64,000 nucleotides of DNA, taken from the NCBI RefSeq assembly GCF_032854445.1, contig NC_088300.1, forward strand, positions 28,317,608 through 28,381,607, read 5' to 3'. Below are positions 13,156 through 25,492 of this stretch, one piece after another. A program made the position numbers and the translations under genes. Within the stretch, counting starts at the first letter, position 1, and every line of letters begins with the position of its first letter. The notes below the pieces were generated by a model that saw only the letters and a list, made by a program, of their open reading frames with translations, ran no database searches and was not told the origin of the DNA. Origin of the DNA: Liolophura sinensis (Eukaryota > Mollusca > Polyplacophora > Chitonida > Chitonidae).

Positions 13156-14639
13156 TCTCCGTACAGCGCGGACAAATTTGCTGTAAAACTGACCCATGCA
13201 TGTAGAACGTGTAACCTTGAATATGTTAAACAAATGAGAGTTTATTTTGAGATCATTAGGTTCGGATACAATCGCTGAAAATGTCAACATCTAGGTTTTG
13301 CTGAACGACTTAATTCCACAAAAGCAATCTTTTTATCCTCATGGATCAGTAGCGCTTTATACATCTCTTTGTACACAAAGGAGAAACTTGATGTTTTAAT
13401 TCTGATGTTAGGTTGCTCACTCCACAAAATGGGAGACACAGGGTAAAGCCCATATACCGAATTTAATGACAGTTTTATAAAAGGGATGACCAGCTCGCTT
13501 TTGTGTAGATTACAAGGTTCAATGAAATGCTATCCGGGTGATATTGACCATATTGGCATCACTCGGTCGGTCCCGTCCTTCCTCATGGGAATGATCCTGT
13601 GAAAGTATAAGATATGCCAAAGTGATTGAAGGCTAGTGAGATAAAGCCATTAAAGCTATAATAGAGCTGTCCCCTGCGCTCTGCTATCTGGCTATTCCGG
13701 GCTGTCAGGCCTGACGTACACCATGGTTACAAATAGACAAATGGTAGGTTTTACATGTCCAGCTATCCAGGCCATGCAAATCCGGACAACCTTGTATCTT
13801 AATTTCTGACACCCTCGGGTAATCCCATGAGAGTTTCAGACCTCGTGCTGAATATAGCCTGTGCAATTCTGTAAGTTTATTATAACACTGGATGCATGGG
13901 CGTACTGGGAGTATGGCTGCATGGATTGATTGTCACATCTGGGTTGTGACATAAAACCATGTAATCTGATACCTTTATTAGGCCCAAGTTTATCCGTTTC
14001 CATTAGTAACGGCCTCGCACTTTACCCTAATTACGTTTCCGCCGGGCTAATGTTAAATTTTGCGATTCTGGTGTGTATGGTGTGTACTTGCACCGCAATT
14101 CACTGGTTATTACCAAACTCTGGTCGGCAAATCAACTGTGCAACTATCTACTTAAACTATCTGTATTTTTACAATCAGAATGTATCTATGTCAGTAATCC
14201 CACTAACCTTTCATCATCCAGAGATGAAATTACTCTCGTTAATCATATCATCATTACATCTTTTTACAGGCTTTGCTAGCTACGTGTTACGAATAGGAAT
14301 CTGGTGATTCATTTCAAAAACGCGATCATGCCAGATGGTGGTAAGCTAGATACCATCATACAGTTCACACAAAAACAACATTAAGTATTAATATTAGACG
14401 AGATTCTACAGTATAGAAAGCGATGACACCTCATTCTTGATAGCCCTATCCTTGCTGCCAAAATACTTTACGCTTTTGACTTTCGCTCAATATGGCGGAA
14501 AGCGAGTTTTCATAGAGCCATTCAAATAATTTTCCGACTTTATTTATTATAATTAAATACAAAACAATATGTTGTCGTTTACGTGTAGTGCAACGCATTA
14601 ATTTGCAGCAAAATATCACACTCACTTCAGTTTTAAACA
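13156..14639. other. Intergenic, nothing recognised
   Basis: The longest plus-strand frame, 13930-14307 (125 codons), is hydrophobic in parts but has no recognisable domain, and a second frame is open across the same DNA. I see no RNA gene or element. Confidence 0.5.
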
Positions 14640-14850
14640 CTACAATCACCTCGGTTCTAAAATACACTCGCTTTGGTTCAAAACACTACACTCGCTTCGG
14701 TCCTAACCACTACACTCACTTCAGTCCTAACCACTACACTCGCTTCGGTTCGAAACACTACACTCACTTCGGTCCTAACCACTACACTCACTTCGGTCCT
14801 AACCACTACACTCGCTTCGGTCCGAAACACCACACTCACTTCGGTTCGAC
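14640..14850. repeat. 24-bp minisatellite, octapeptide-like in every frame
   Basis: About eight units of 24 bp (consensus CTCGCTTCGGTCCTAACCAC then TACA) run from about 14665 to 14850, with more diverged units to the left. Because 24 is a multiple of three, every frame without a stop in the unit stays open. Two plus-strand frames read through it, one as Y-T-x-F-G-P-N-H repeats and one as L-T-S-V-L-T-T-T-like repeats. The longer frame has no ATG before the repeat. A minisatellite is the simpler reading. Confidence 0.85.
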
Positions 14851-16345
<1,495 letters not shown>

Positions 16346-16885
16346 TTACCTTCCCGTGTGCATTAGTACAATGGACTTGGTGAACACTTTAACCATGGAG
16401 TCATAAGTATTAACAGAATATCCTTCGCTCAACAATGAACTTGGTGGTAATGGAGATGTTGAACATATAGTTGAACAATCGGATCGTGGGATTAACGTAG
16501 CCAGTGACCAGGAGCTCCCCCAGTGTCCTGCCTTGAAATGAAAGTAAACAGAAGAGAGGGTCCTGGTACGTGACTGCCAATACGATTCATCGTCTCTCGG
16601 TAACACAGAAGAAATCCCGGGGCATGCTAACAGACCCCAAACAAACGGATAATGGGAGAATGAAAGGTAATGATAGCCTAGCAAAGGTGTGAAGTACCGA
16701 CTTTTCCCTTTTAATGCAGTCCACGGGAATTTAAAGCCCGAGTAAGCGGTGGTCATCTTTAACTTTAATCCTGCGTGGCAATAACAATAGGGCTGCTGGA
16801 CTGTTGGGAGTGGACATATGGGGCGTATTGATGTGCATCGTTCACACCAACACTCTTTATAAGCTTCTTCAAACGCAGACAACAT
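16346..16885 (-). CDS. Unclassified 179-codon open frame, doubtful
   Basis: This frame starts at a true ATG and runs 179 codons to a stop. The first 40 residues are cysteine-rich (C-W-C-E-R-C, then Y-C-Y-C). The rest is rich in Ser, Tyr and Trp, with no signal peptide, membrane segment or domain I recognise. The base at -3 of the ATG is T, a poor start context. At this base composition, a frame of this length is expected by chance at a rate of some tenths per 64 kb, so it may be spurious. It is listed because it is the longest ATG-started frame in the window after the LRR-Ig gene. Confidence 0.12.
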   Translation of the reverse strand: MLSAFEEAYKECWCERCTSIRPICPLPTVQQPYCYCHAGLKLKMTTAYSGFKFPWTALKGKSRYFTPLLGYHYLSFSHYPFVWGLLACPGISSVLPRDDESYWQSRTRTLSSVYFHFKAGHWGSSWSLATLIPRSDCSTICSTSPLPPSSLLSEGYSVNTYDSMVKVFTKSIVLMHTGR

Positions 16886-17478
16886 TAAAATGAAGTATGT
16901 GTGAGATGAAAAACCATTAAGTACTGGTTTAAAAAATAGATTTTTTTTTACAAGTTTTCAACGGAGTAAACTGCATTTGAAACACTGGATTCTAGATATG
17001 GTGATTTAACACATGCGCATTTTTTTGAAATAGTTCATGAGTTTGAACGCAGAAATGTGAACGCAGTCTAAGTGTTGAGTGGAAATAATTACCTGCAAGG
17101 GGTAACGTCAGTGGTCACAATATGGCATGAAAATTCCACTGTAGAACATAACGTCGCATTAAATGCATTTTACTAGGTTGGAAACATTAAAAAGACTAGC
17201 CTTTTCACTGGTTACCTTTAATGACTTTTCCTCTGCATGGCTGATACTTTATATTTGTGTATGTTTTGCTTTTAAAAGTTTCTAACTCTCAATAGCCATG
17301 GTTTTACCACACACTCAGGTAGCCGTTCGATCTATACCTTTTTATAGTATTTTTATAACCCTCGCTCAGCCCTGAACGGTTTTGCCAACCCCATACGTGA
17401 TAGAATCATGGCCTCGCCTACTCAGGATCCAATAGCCATCTTTAGCAGATAATCTTAGTTTATACAAAGATAAACGTG
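16886..17478. other. Intergenic, nothing recognised
   Basis: Sequence between the doubtful 179-codon frame and the first copy of the secreted-frame family. I saw no gene signal. Confidence 0.5.
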
Positions 17479-17935
17479 TTATTTATATAAGTATTTTCTG
17501 AGGGATTTTATTCCATCATATTTTGCCTGTGTCAAACGTGAGAGAATCTGAGAAGCGTCTAAGCAGACATTTGAATACCAGCCGTCAACCAAAATGGACG
17601 TTCCAGGTCAAAAATCGCAAAGCCCAAAACGTTTAGCACAAACCATCATGCTAAGAACCAAGAAAGTATATAATGTACGAAATCTAGACGGAATCGTGTA
17701 AAGAGAATAAGTCAACAGTTTTCAATGACGCTGAAAAGACGCAAGAAATGTTCTAGGCGGATGAATGAAGTCAATATTCAAATCGTGTACCATTCTAATG
17801 TATAGGTTGTCAATAATCAAAATACGTATCTCAGTTGCACTTTGATTGCAACTGTTCATATATCTGACGCGGCGATCTATTTCAATACGATTAAGATACC
17901 GCCCCTAACACCGGGTTAAACGGAAGTTTAGATAA
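17479..17935 (-). pseudogene. Secreted-frame family, copy C (one in-frame stop)
   Basis: On the minus strand the upstream module (17700-17935) contains ATATGAACAGTTGCAATC, CACGATTTGAATATTGAC and GTCATTGAAAACTG. It runs into a 73-codon frame at 17697-17479. The first codon is ACG where copy B has ATG. A hydrophobic stretch (T-L-Y-T-F-L-V-L) follows, then R-F-G-L-C-D-F, one TGA, P-G-T-S, G-W-Y-S-N-V and L-D-A. After the TGA the frame stays open 42 codons to a TAA at 17479. Copy A aligns codon by codon across the core (CDY.LGTPF...WYMNVGHD), with CGA where this copy has TGA. The lost ATG and the stop suggest a pseudogene or an internal exon. I do not recognise the family. Confidence 0.6.
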
Positions 17936-18402
17936 AATTATCAAACAGAGGGTCAGAGGTTATGGACGCCCTGGGTTTCAGCAGCCGAGGAGAAGATCCT
18001 ATCAAACTAGAAAGCGTTATCTTCGTATTATATTTGGCAAGGTTATTTACATTTCACACAGGTATACACATAACAATGACAAAGCAGCAGTTCGCTTATA
18101 TATGCACATATGTTTACTAAAACCAGAACTTATGCCTAACCTTGAATCAAAGTTCAGGAATAAATTTCCATTTCGGATGTGAGTATCCAGATCAAATTGC
18201 ACACCTGCTGTAGCCTGGATGTCTAACAGAAATGAATATAGACCTACCAAGTCCTTTTTTCTATTGAAGCTTATGTATATATGTGGGACATGCATATAAT
18301 CTCCTATTACTTCTATTCCAACTTCCTATATACATATATAGTGGTTATAGCAGGCTAGCTAGCTTAGCAGAATAACCTACGTGTCTCTCACCTATCTATT
18401 TG
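17936..18402. other. Intergenic, nothing recognised
   Basis: Spacer between copy C of the secreted-frame family and a SINE. I saw no gene. Confidence 0.5.
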
Positions 18403-18597
18403 GTGTGAGTCCAGCTGTTGTTGGCTTCCTCTCCAGCCGTACGTGGAAAGGTCTGGCAGAAACATGCGGATGACCGCAGCGGTTTTGTCCGGGCTCTACC
18501 CGGTTCTCTCCAACCACAGTGCTCACGGGCTTGGTATAAGTGAAATATTCTTGAGAACGGCGTATCACTGCAATCAAATAAATACATAAATCCTATA
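18403..18597 (+). mobile_element. tRNA-derived SINE, nearly full body, plus orientation
   Basis: The copy runs from GAGTCCAGCTGTTGTTGGCT through TTCCTCTCCAGCCGTACGTG, GGAAAGGTCTGGCAG and GGGCTCTACCCGGTT to the tail AGTGAAATATTCTTGAGAAC and CAATCAAATAAATA. This is the best-preserved body of the family in the window. The promoter end of the tRNA-like head is missing or diverged. Confidence 0.88.
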
Positions 18598-19304
18598 CAT
18601 ATATGTTAATGAAAACTGACCCATGCATTTAGACGGATGTTGGGGTTTATGTGAAAAAGTCAGCTATAGACACTGAGAGAATTAGCCAACATACTTCATA
18701 CATGCTCAGTTACTTGTCCTTCTGATTCCACCTAAATCAAAAAGTCCAATTACATATGGGTGGCCTCTTTGAAGTCTCTTGCGCTCCACTTCATACTTGT
18801 GTCCATAATTCTTTTAGAGGGTTGCCTATATTCAGCTGTCTGTAGAATCCGTCATACCCGCTACCAAAATTGCCTTTACCCAGTGTCACGTAACAACCCA
18901 GGCTCTACACATTGATATTTTAGACGTCCATGTTATATGTAATAAATTGCAGTTAGAATACTCTTTCTAATTCATAATGTTAAAATCTATAAGCTTAGTT
19001 TCGACACCAAGAACTCATTGCCTCGGGTGACGTCATGATTATCCAAAAACAAGTTGCATGCTGGACATTGGACGTGGAAAGTAATTTGTTTTACAATGGC
19101 TGCATCAACAAGCGGGTAGAACAAACTCCATGCAATAACAAAGCCTAAACTACTGTCTCTGAGAATAACTAGATCGCTTTAATTTCCTAATATCCATCTC
19201 TACAACTGTACTGAGATCATATACCACAAGAGAAAAAGTAAAATTCATTTATTAAGTTTATATTATATTAAAACGTGCGCACGATTTTAAATATGGCGAT
19301 GTCA
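18598..19304. other. Intergenic, nothing recognised
   Basis: AT-rich sequence without a gene or a repeat that I could pair with another copy. Confidence 0.5.
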
Positions 19305-19445
19305 GGAACAGAGTTTCTGGAATGGAGGGGGGTAAATATGCATGGTGTTGAATGTAAAATCGCCACGTTGGATATATGAACAGTAGCAATCAAAGCATAA
19401 CTGAAATACATATTTATGATCAACAACAACTAACATAGTCACGAT
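19305..19445 (+). repeat. Upstream-module fragment of the secreted-frame family (copy H)
   Basis: TGGAGGGGGGTAAATATGCA, AAAATCGCCACGTTGGATAT, ATGAACAGTAGCAATCAAAG and AACTGAAATAC match in order the module at about 63120-63230 and its other copies. No leader or coding part follows, because unrelated sequence and then a MITE begin within 100 bp. Confidence 0.7.
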
Positions 19446-19544
19446 TTAGATAAATTTATGAGCCCAGGACATTTCTTTTTTTTTTTTCGCCGAACGTTCC
19501 ATTTTGGTGGAGGGATTCATAAGACAAATATCTGTTAAGACGTC

Positions 19545-19811
19545 TACACCGAGAAAAAAAGTTTGGGTCAAATGACTTAAAAATTTGAGTTATACAATTG
19601 AGTTAATTCAACTCACAAAACTGGGCCATATGAACAGATCAGCTGAGTTATGAAACTCATCTGGTTATATTATTGACTCATTTCATTAGTCGGAAAACGC
19701 ATAGGAGTCTTTCATGACTCAGTGGATCTGGTCATCAGCCCAATTGTATAACTCTGATTTATAAAACTCTAATTTTTGAGTCAGTTAACCCAAAACTTTT
19801 CTCTCATTGTA
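19545..19811. mobile_element. Foldback MITE with TA target duplication, about 265 bp
   Basis: The left end CACCGAGAAAAAAAGTTTGG (from 19547) continues GTCAAATGACTTAAAAATT then GAGTTATACAATTGAG. The reverse complement of the right end reads CAATGAGAGAAAAGTTTTGG, then GTTAACTGACTCAAAAATTA and GAGTTATACAATTGGG. The repeat continues inward (GATCAGCTGAGT against GATCCACTGAGT), so nearly the whole element can fold back. TA lies directly outside both ends (19545-19546 and 19810-19811), as for Tc1/mariner-type MITEs. There is no transposase frame. Confidence 0.8.
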
Positions 19812-20114
19812 GAGAATGCATCATTATGCAATGCAGGACGTTCCCAAATTACCAGACATATGAGCCTATATAACGTGTAGGGATTTATTCGGAACAGCCA
19901 TTGCATTATCACACATATCTTACAAATCAGTCTGTTCTCTGCGTGTGTAAATGTGTAGGCAACCCGAGGCCGTGATTTACAATTCATTGGTGTAAATGAC
20001 ATGGATATGTTACTGCACGGAATGAAGAACTTATTCACGATTTTCACATATACGTCTATCTTATACAATCTACCACCGCATTTATATTAATGAATGGGTA
20101 CATTATTGCTGTCT

Positions 20115-20464
20115 GTTTTTGAAAGCTTACTTTTATTTAAGGCTCACTTAGAGAACTAAGAAAGAGCATGTATAAGAAGAAATTAGGACGGATTCATGTA
20201 AAGAAAAGTAGTCAGCGGTTTTCAATGATTCATGCTGGAAAGAAGCAAAGAATGTTATAGGCATCTGAATTACGTCAGTAGGCCTATCCAAAGAAGTAAA
20301 AAAAAAATAGAAAAATTGTATCTCAGATGTGCTTTGATTGCAACTTGATCATATAATCAACGCGGTGATTTCATTCATGTGAATGAATATGTGGCCCCCT
20401 ATATCCCCAGGATACCAGGAATTACACACGATTATAAAGCAAGTCATTGTGTCACACATTCTGA
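20115..20464 (-). pseudogene. Secreted-frame family, copy D (truncated by stops)
   Basis: On the minus strand, TTGCTTTATAATCGTGTG, TCCTGGGGATATAGGGGG, CACCGCGTTGATTATATGAT, AAAGCACATCTGAGAT and ATCATTGAAAACCGCTGAC follow the module in order. They lead to a short leader-like frame (F-F-L-Y-M-L-F-L-S-S-L) at about 20183-20151 that soon stops. Copy C has the same order with close wording over about 200 bp. The far upstream part is interrupted by a SINE at 20464. Confidence 0.6.
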
Positions 20465-20570
20465 TTGAATGATTGTTGTTTAATGCCACACTCAAGCATA
20501 TTTGACTTATAATTACGGTGGCCTTATGGGAGACCGGAGTTCCCAGAGGAGACCGGGGATTTGGCAACTT
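20464..20570 (-). mobile_element. Diverged SINE fragment, minus orientation
   Basis: ATTGTTGTTTAATGCCACAC, TCAAGCATATTTGACTTAT and TATGGGAGACCGGAG match the reverse complement of the SINE 3' half with many changes. It lies within the upstream module of the repeat copy at 20.1-20.46 kb, so it inserted after that module was in place. Confidence 0.65.
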
Positions 20571-22340
20571 GTATATGAAATATATAGGCCTACATATATG
20601 AAAGCCCATAACTGTGTATATATACAGATTCACAGTCCATGTTGGTAGAAAAGGGGAGTAAAACTGTGCCTACGACCCAACGGACACTGTTAACTGTTAA
20701 ATATCACCAAGGCCCATAGGAGCAGTAATAGTGTGGATATCTACAAATTCTCTAAGACCGACATTGAACCCGCGCTTCGTGTATCTAGCCGTTGGTTAGG
20801 AATCGGGTACTTTATACTCAGTTTATAGCTTCATCCCACTCCCTTCACATACCGTGTTGTTGTGCTAATCACAAAACTTGGCCGTGAGCTTCACAAAAAC
20901 AGTAAATTATCTCCTGGTGCTTGAGGCATTCTTGTCTATTCTCCTTGATTCCTCCGCCTTGGGCCTTCCTGAATACTCAGTTCCTGCCATCGAGAAGCTC
21001 GAGCCAGGATAGGTACTTGACGGCGGTGTAGAGGAATAAATCCGCCGGCTTCCCAGAAACGCCATGAGCCACGTCTGGAAAATTCTGCTACACACAAACC
21101 ACATGGTGCTGACACGAAATGGCTCAGGGATATTTACTCCTGTCGTTCGGCTTACGTCCTTATGAACCTCTTCAAACAAACAGTTTATATAAAAGAAGCA
21201 GTCACGGCAGTCTGTAGTCGCAATGAGCACGTGTCCATGTGAAAGCTGAAGGAGATTGTGGTTACAGATAATGGCCTGTGTTTTGTACACCCTGACAACA
21301 TGTAGGCAACATGTAGGTTAATAAAACAGCACGACATATAATTCATGTACACGTATTAACATCGTTGTAATTGAGTTAAAAAATATACCAAATAAAATGC
21401 GATGTGTAGCAATGAATTGTCCTGGGCAACAGCTAAAATATGGTCACGAAGGCCCTTGCAGCGGAGTTGTCTTGAAAAAATTATGTATTGACTTGGTCAT
21501 GCTTTTTGCTGTTCAAGACAGACTCTCATGTAACATGTCAAAATGATTTATATCACAATTTTTTATTTTGTATGCAAGATTGTACAATGAAAAGCACATG
21601 TTATATTCAAAGGGCTAATAAAATCCAGATATTCCAGGGACTGATCTCTTCGCTTTTCTTTATACCAAACCACGAATCGGAGGTGGTTCTTTGTAGTCTC
21701 TGACTGTACAGGTGTGATCAATCTTATGATCAATATATATCGGGTAGACTACACAAAGTAGCTTGTCTTTACGTGACCCTCGAATTAATGCTAACCTACA
21801 GTGCCCGAGCGCTACCATAATGAGCTCCCGTGCCGTGAGGCCAATGGCCATACCACCCAGTCCACTCATGTAATATTCATGTACACCTGTCACCTATGAT
21901 TCATTTACCACATCAAAGACTCTGATTGTAGGCCGCCAAAACGTATGCTTTATATCACCGTGTTTTTGTGCACTCATGAAGCTTACTTCATGAGTGCGTT
22001 AATTATATTCCGTTACACACTCGACTTTGTTAATTTCAATTAGCATACATATTTCTCAAACGATTGAGTTAACAGGTGAATTAAGTGATCCGTTAACCTG
22101 TTGTATACGTGTACGTTGTGGCTTCTTCACTTGGATGCCTGCGAATCGCTTTCACAAAGCACGCTTTTGTTTCGGTCTCTATTCTTTACGCATCTGCAGA
22201 TTCAGTCATGCGCTTATAATCCAGGCTGACATGCAGGCTGCTGTCAATCAGTTAATGATCATCGGCTCCTCACTTCCGGAACTTGTTAAACATATTCAAA
22301 ACATGATTTTAAGACGACCCTTACAAGTTGATTATTCCTG
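20571..22340. other. Intergenic; one short perfect hairpin
   Basis: There is no convincing gene. A minus-strand frame at 20907-21290 is open for 127 codons but has no recognisable domain. The only structured signal is the hairpin at 21970-21997. Confidence 0.5.
21970..21997. repeat. Perfect 12-bp hairpin, 4-nt loop
   Basis: GCACTCATGAAG (21970-21981) and its exact reverse complement CTTCATGAGTGC (21986-21997) are separated by CTTA. Two G-T pairs could extend the stem. It is too short to be a microRNA precursor. Confidence 0.9.
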
Positions 22341-22472
22341 ACCTGGGGGAAAACAAGCTGTCCTTGACTTAAACCAGACTTAGTTGAATATCTTACATTG
22401 CTCTAAAATTAGGAAACCACAGGTTAAAACTAAGTCTGAATTAAGTCTGGATTTGCTTGATCCTCGGGCCTG
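22341..22472. mobile_element. Palindromic MITE, about 130 bp, related to 12907-13155
   Basis: The left end reads ACCTGGGGGAAAACAAGC, then CCTTGACTTAAACCAGACTT and AGTT. The reverse complement of the right end reads CAGGCCCGAGGATCAAGC, then AGACTTAATTCAGACTTAGT. The words GGATCAAGC and AGACTTAA are shared with the element at 12907-13155, which suggests one family in a long and a short form. Exact ends and target duplications were not determined. Confidence 0.65.
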
Positions 22473-22523
22473 TTATAAAGCTGTTCATAGCTTTCTGTAT
22501 GTGTGCGCTACATTGACACGTCG

Positions 22524-22810
22524 TTAACCATGATCGGTGCTGCCCGTCGTTGTTGTTTCCATTATAACAGCTTTAGTATCAGCACTGTCGCAATTGCAAT
22601 ATATATAAGCGTCATGTCCGACATTCATATACCATTCGTAGTCCGTAAAGGGCGTTCCAAGTCGATAATCGCAAGATCCATTTCCAAAACAATGTTTAAC
22701 ACTAGCTCCCAAAGACAAAGGTATGTAAGAAATTATACAAATAAGAAATAAAGCCGGTAACACACCCGAGAGAAGCGGCCATCAGTTTTCAATGATGCCG
22801 GGCAGACAGT
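22524..22810 (-). CDS. Secreted-frame family, copy A (best open frame)
   Basis: The frame runs 79 codons from 22763 to a stop at 22524 and is the longest uninterrupted copy. It opens with GTG at the position where copy B has ATG, so this copy has lost its start or is part of a spliced gene. Residues 1-19 (MLPALFLICIISYIPLSLG if initiated) look like a secretion signal with a cut before A-S. Then come K-H-C-F-G-N-G-S-C-D-Y, G-T-P-F, Y-E-W-Y-M-N-V-G-H-D-A and Y-C-N-C, that is four cysteines, then a Thr-rich end. The upstream CATCATTGAAAACTGATG is shared with the other copies. A MITE ends about 50 bp past the stop. The family and function are unknown to me; expression is unproven. Confidence 0.4.
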
Positions 22811-25411
22811 GGATATATACCATGCCTCGGATTCAGTACGGAGATGAGTCATACGTCAGTTTTAAATCACCGTAGCAATGGCCTCATCATAATGATTCAC
22901 ACTACCAACAGCTATATACTGACCTTCGCGTAGGCCACACTTCTTTATTAAAACCATGTAAAGATAGGCCGTGGCATCGTATGCATGGCGATGTGAGAGA
23001 CTTTAACCTGTAAGCCACTTCCCAGATGGTTTCCCAATCTGCTTACCTAAACCCTTGTGTCGCGAAAGCATCGCTGTTTATTGTAGTTTTTGTCTGTTGA
23101 TGGGAAATTCTGTAAAAAGCTTCATTAAAAATTTACCACTTTCCTAAGCTCTCCAGAATATCGGAGTTTTATGGTATCGAATTGTAAGACGAACGCCACA
23201 TTACCTGTTCCGTTATGGTACCATGTTAAGAGTATATAATCCAATTTAAAACCGGTCCTCTTCCATTTTCCCGTCCACAGAATGAATTTATGGCGCAAAT
23301 GAAAATTTGTGCTCAGTGTAATAGCAGATAAAAGGTTTGTTCCTTGTCATGTTGTCATTCCCATGCAAAATATGTCTGAAATACCTCCGATGCGATGCTA
23401 ATACGCCCCTACCGTCCTTCCATTATGATATTGTCCCTTTCTGCAAGATATTCAAGCAGTCTGTCAGCAAGCAGATACGATGCAGCATTGTTACATCTGA
23501 ATAAGATCATGATCTACAGAAACCGTCAATCTTTGATTTTAAAGAGGCTCTATACCGGAGAAAATCCATATTTGCTAAGGAAATCAAATTTTCCCTATTT
23601 ACCGAGAATAGCTTAAATTATTGCCTTTCAGAAAATATCAGACTCATAAATGGGGACCCGAATTATAGATCTACGAACCTAATTACCGATTTTAAATAGA
23701 CGGAAATTTTGTGAAAGGTAATTATTTGACCTATTCTAAAATCACAGCAAAAAAATTCGATTAGATATGCCCTCATCGATTTTTTGCCAAAATACTCCAG
23801 CATAGTCCCATTTAACCGTTATAAATTATTATAGCGGAGTAATTTCCATTGTCACAGCGCATTATTTATAACTCCTGGAATTTGGTTTTGTTTTTGCTGA
23901 CGACCCAATATGAATAATTTTGATTATTTCTGGTTTGGTTATTAAATTAACACTTGTTGCTTTACGGTGAAGGTAATATAGCGAAGTTTTCTCATTGTAG
24001 AGTTGCCATACTACTACAACCCTACCGTTATGACTGTATATTATCGACTTAACCATTTAGAGTTAACAATAAAAGCGCAAAATAAATAGTCAGACAGCAC
24101 GACAGAGCCCACCTCATGGAAAAAGATCCATCTAATTCTGTTCCTTGATTTTGCTCATTTTTTTACACGTTCTCTTGAATCAGTCTGTTATAAAAATGCC
24201 ACAGTTGTCTCTGGAATAGGAATTTTCTTCAGTGGGGAAGTGTTTATTTTGAAAAGAAGATGACCCACAATAGAACAACGTGAGGAGAGACATCACTGAA
24301 TTCACCAGCGGAATTCCGATAACAAAAATAAACGATCGTGAGGACGAGAGACGGGATGAAAAGGAACCGAACTCCGCCTCGAGGATAACAATGTGGACAT
24401 GATACCTCTGATTACGGCCTGGCTTTGCGTCACCATAAAGACACACTTACTTGCAACGGCGAAAACAAATAAACTTATGCCAGCACCTAACCATGCTAGT
24501 CTTTGACAGAAACATGCATTTTAGGTACCAGTAAATCTGCATATGTTACTTTTGCCTTCGCACTCAATGTTTCTGCTCACCCTCACTATCATTCTGTCAC
24601 ATGTACATATACCTCGGTAGTTTCACCTGATATGCGAGGATACAATGCACCTTTTCTCGTAGAATCTCGCATGTCTCATGTTACATAGCGTCCTAAAATA
24701 GGATTGACTCTATCGCTAACGCCGAGATGGCTGCCCTGGCATTCTACATGAACATCTTGTTTTTACCGTCATATGCTGAATAACCTCAAATTTGAACCCT
24801 GCTTTTGATTTGTCAGATGGAAAGGCGGATATGGACGTTTTTGTTTGAAATTGTGATCTACAAATGAAAAAACATCTACTTGTTTGAGTTTGTGGGCTTA
24901 CGACCAACAACGTGAGGACCATTTTGTCATCAGGTCATCTGTAGCCTTTAGCGATCTCTTCACCTGACTCGGATTCCAGGCACAGAGCATTGTCACAGAT
25001 GTCCAGTAGTGGATAGTTGAAAAGATTGACAAATTACAACTGTTAAAACTTCAGAACTCTATTGGAGACGATTTGATTACTAGTTTACGTACGTGAGCCC
25101 TTTTACATTGTAGGGCGGGAAATCGATTGGACACGATTTGAACCTTACTGCGGATAACCAATCAGAGTATACCAACGTCATGTATTGCTGTATTGTAACG
25201 TTGTGGATGCTCCTCTACACGACTAAGCACTCGACAGTAACACAGGAGACAGCCTGAGGTTTTGTTAGGCTAAATGGACAGAGAACATTTATAAACAACA
25301 TACACTTAACTTAAAAGTGGCAGATGGGGATATCGGTAGAGCTGCACTGTGTTGCTTGTCATCTTTGTGAGATTTTCCACAAAGTTGAGGTACGAGTGAC
25401 ACGATATCATG
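22811..25411. other. Intergenic, nothing recognised
   Basis: The frames here are short and unconvincing, and I found no RNA gene or paired repeat. The far upstream module seen with other copies of the secreted-frame family was not clearly recognisable next to copy A. Confidence 0.5.
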
Positions 25412-25492
25412 TTTCCGCCCGCCGCCGTATAAGTGAGATATTCTTGAGTACCACGAAAAAGGCTAATCAAGTAAAAAATAAATAAATCATGT
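25412..25492 (+). mobile_element. SINE 3' end, plus orientation
   Basis: CCGCCGCCGTATAAGTGAGA, TATTCTTGAGTACCACG, GGCTAATCAAG and AATAAATAAATC form the conserved tail of the SINE family. Body and head are absent (5' truncated). Confidence 0.82.

Noticed and set aside
13930-14307. Plus-strand frame of 125 codons, partly hydrophobic
   Set aside because: A second frame over the same DNA is also open and no family is recognisable.
20907-21290. Minus-strand frame of 127 codons
   Set aside because: No domain, signal peptide or related copy was seen. It is treated as chance.
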